Assembly: GCF_000282975.1 (NCBI RefSeq)
Contig: NZ_ALJC01000120.1
Span: 39,742-103,741, forward strand
Direction: 5' to 3'
Source of the DNA: Pseudomonas psychrophila HA-4
GTDB lineage: Bacteria > Pseudomonadota > Gammaproteobacteria > Pseudomonadales > Pseudomonadaceae
Length of the DNA: 64,000 bases
Made by a program: the position numbers and the translations under genes. Below the pieces are notes generated by a model that was given only the letters and a program-made list of their open reading frames with translations, searched no databases and was not told where the DNA came from. Numbering within the stretch: position 1 is the first letter of the stretch; every line of letters starts with the position of its first letter. This document shows positions 63,994 through 64,000 of the stretch, piece by piece.

Positions 63994-64000
63994 TACATTT

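Noticed and set aside
1..64000. CRISPR arrays, insertion sequences, prophage genes, tRNA or rRNA genes
   Set aside because: I looked for regular direct repeats, transposase or phage proteins and tRNA-like gaps between genes and found none; repeats present are REP-type palindromes.

Overview
The window reads as a chromosomal core segment of a Pseudomonas, most likely of the P. fluorescens/P. putida side of the genus. This rests on the gene families, on gene order that matches what I recall of P. aeruginosa PA3676 to PA3768 (mexKJL, rsmJ, tsaB, adk, ppc, lptF, lysS, prfB, wsp, recJ, thrC-hom-dsbC-xerD, rplS-trmD-rimM-rpsP, ffh, purT, purL, mltF), and on REP-type palindromes at many gene ends. 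I see no insertion sequence, prophage, CRISPR array, rRNA or tRNA gene. Species assignment is inference.

Layout. 1-5050: a MexJK-type RND efflux pair with its divergent TetR repressor. 5100-12350: housekeeping genes on the minus strand (rsmJ, DUF72, tsaB, adk, ppc) plus a plus-strand repeat protein of unknown function. 12600-13900: two small outer-membrane lipoproteins, the second being LptF. 14100-17240: cell-envelope hypotheticals, an alpha/beta hydrolase and a DUF1704/QEGLA protein with a zinc-peptidase signature. 17560-20275: lysS and prfB, the latter with its programmed +1 frameshift. 20456-28911: the complete Wsp surface-sensing operon, wspABCDEFR, whose output is c-di-GMP made by WspR. 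29188-33633: a TerB-like protein, an Old Yellow Enzyme, recJ and yaeQ. 33839-38741: a CoA-transferase, an orphan periplasmic binding protein, a stand-alone receiver and a BvgS-like double-Venus-flytrap sensor that has no kinase domain. 38861-43584: thrC, hom, dsbC, xerD. 43705-49728: a CPA1 antiporter, a hotdog thioesterase, the rpsP-rimM-trmD-rplS operon and ffh. 49936-51639: a CcsA-like membrane protein and a CorB-like CBS protein that has lost most of its membrane domain. 51899-58195: an MHS-family transporter, purT, small metabolic genes and an L,D-transpeptidase. 58354-63993: purL and mltF, divergent.

Most of the window is ordinary and well conserved. The parts most worth a second look are: the sensor at 36651-38741, which stops exactly at the end of its PAS domain with no transmitter; the DUF1704 protein at 15389-16666, whose HEXXXH plus QEGLA residues match the zinc site of eukaryotic tyrosine carboxypeptidases; the two-repeat protein at 6027-6647; the CorB-like protein with one membrane segment; and the row of three hairpins in front of hom. 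No clearly novel multi-gene system is visible. Start codons were re-chosen from ribosome-binding sites and family N-termini wherever the longest open frame looked overextended.
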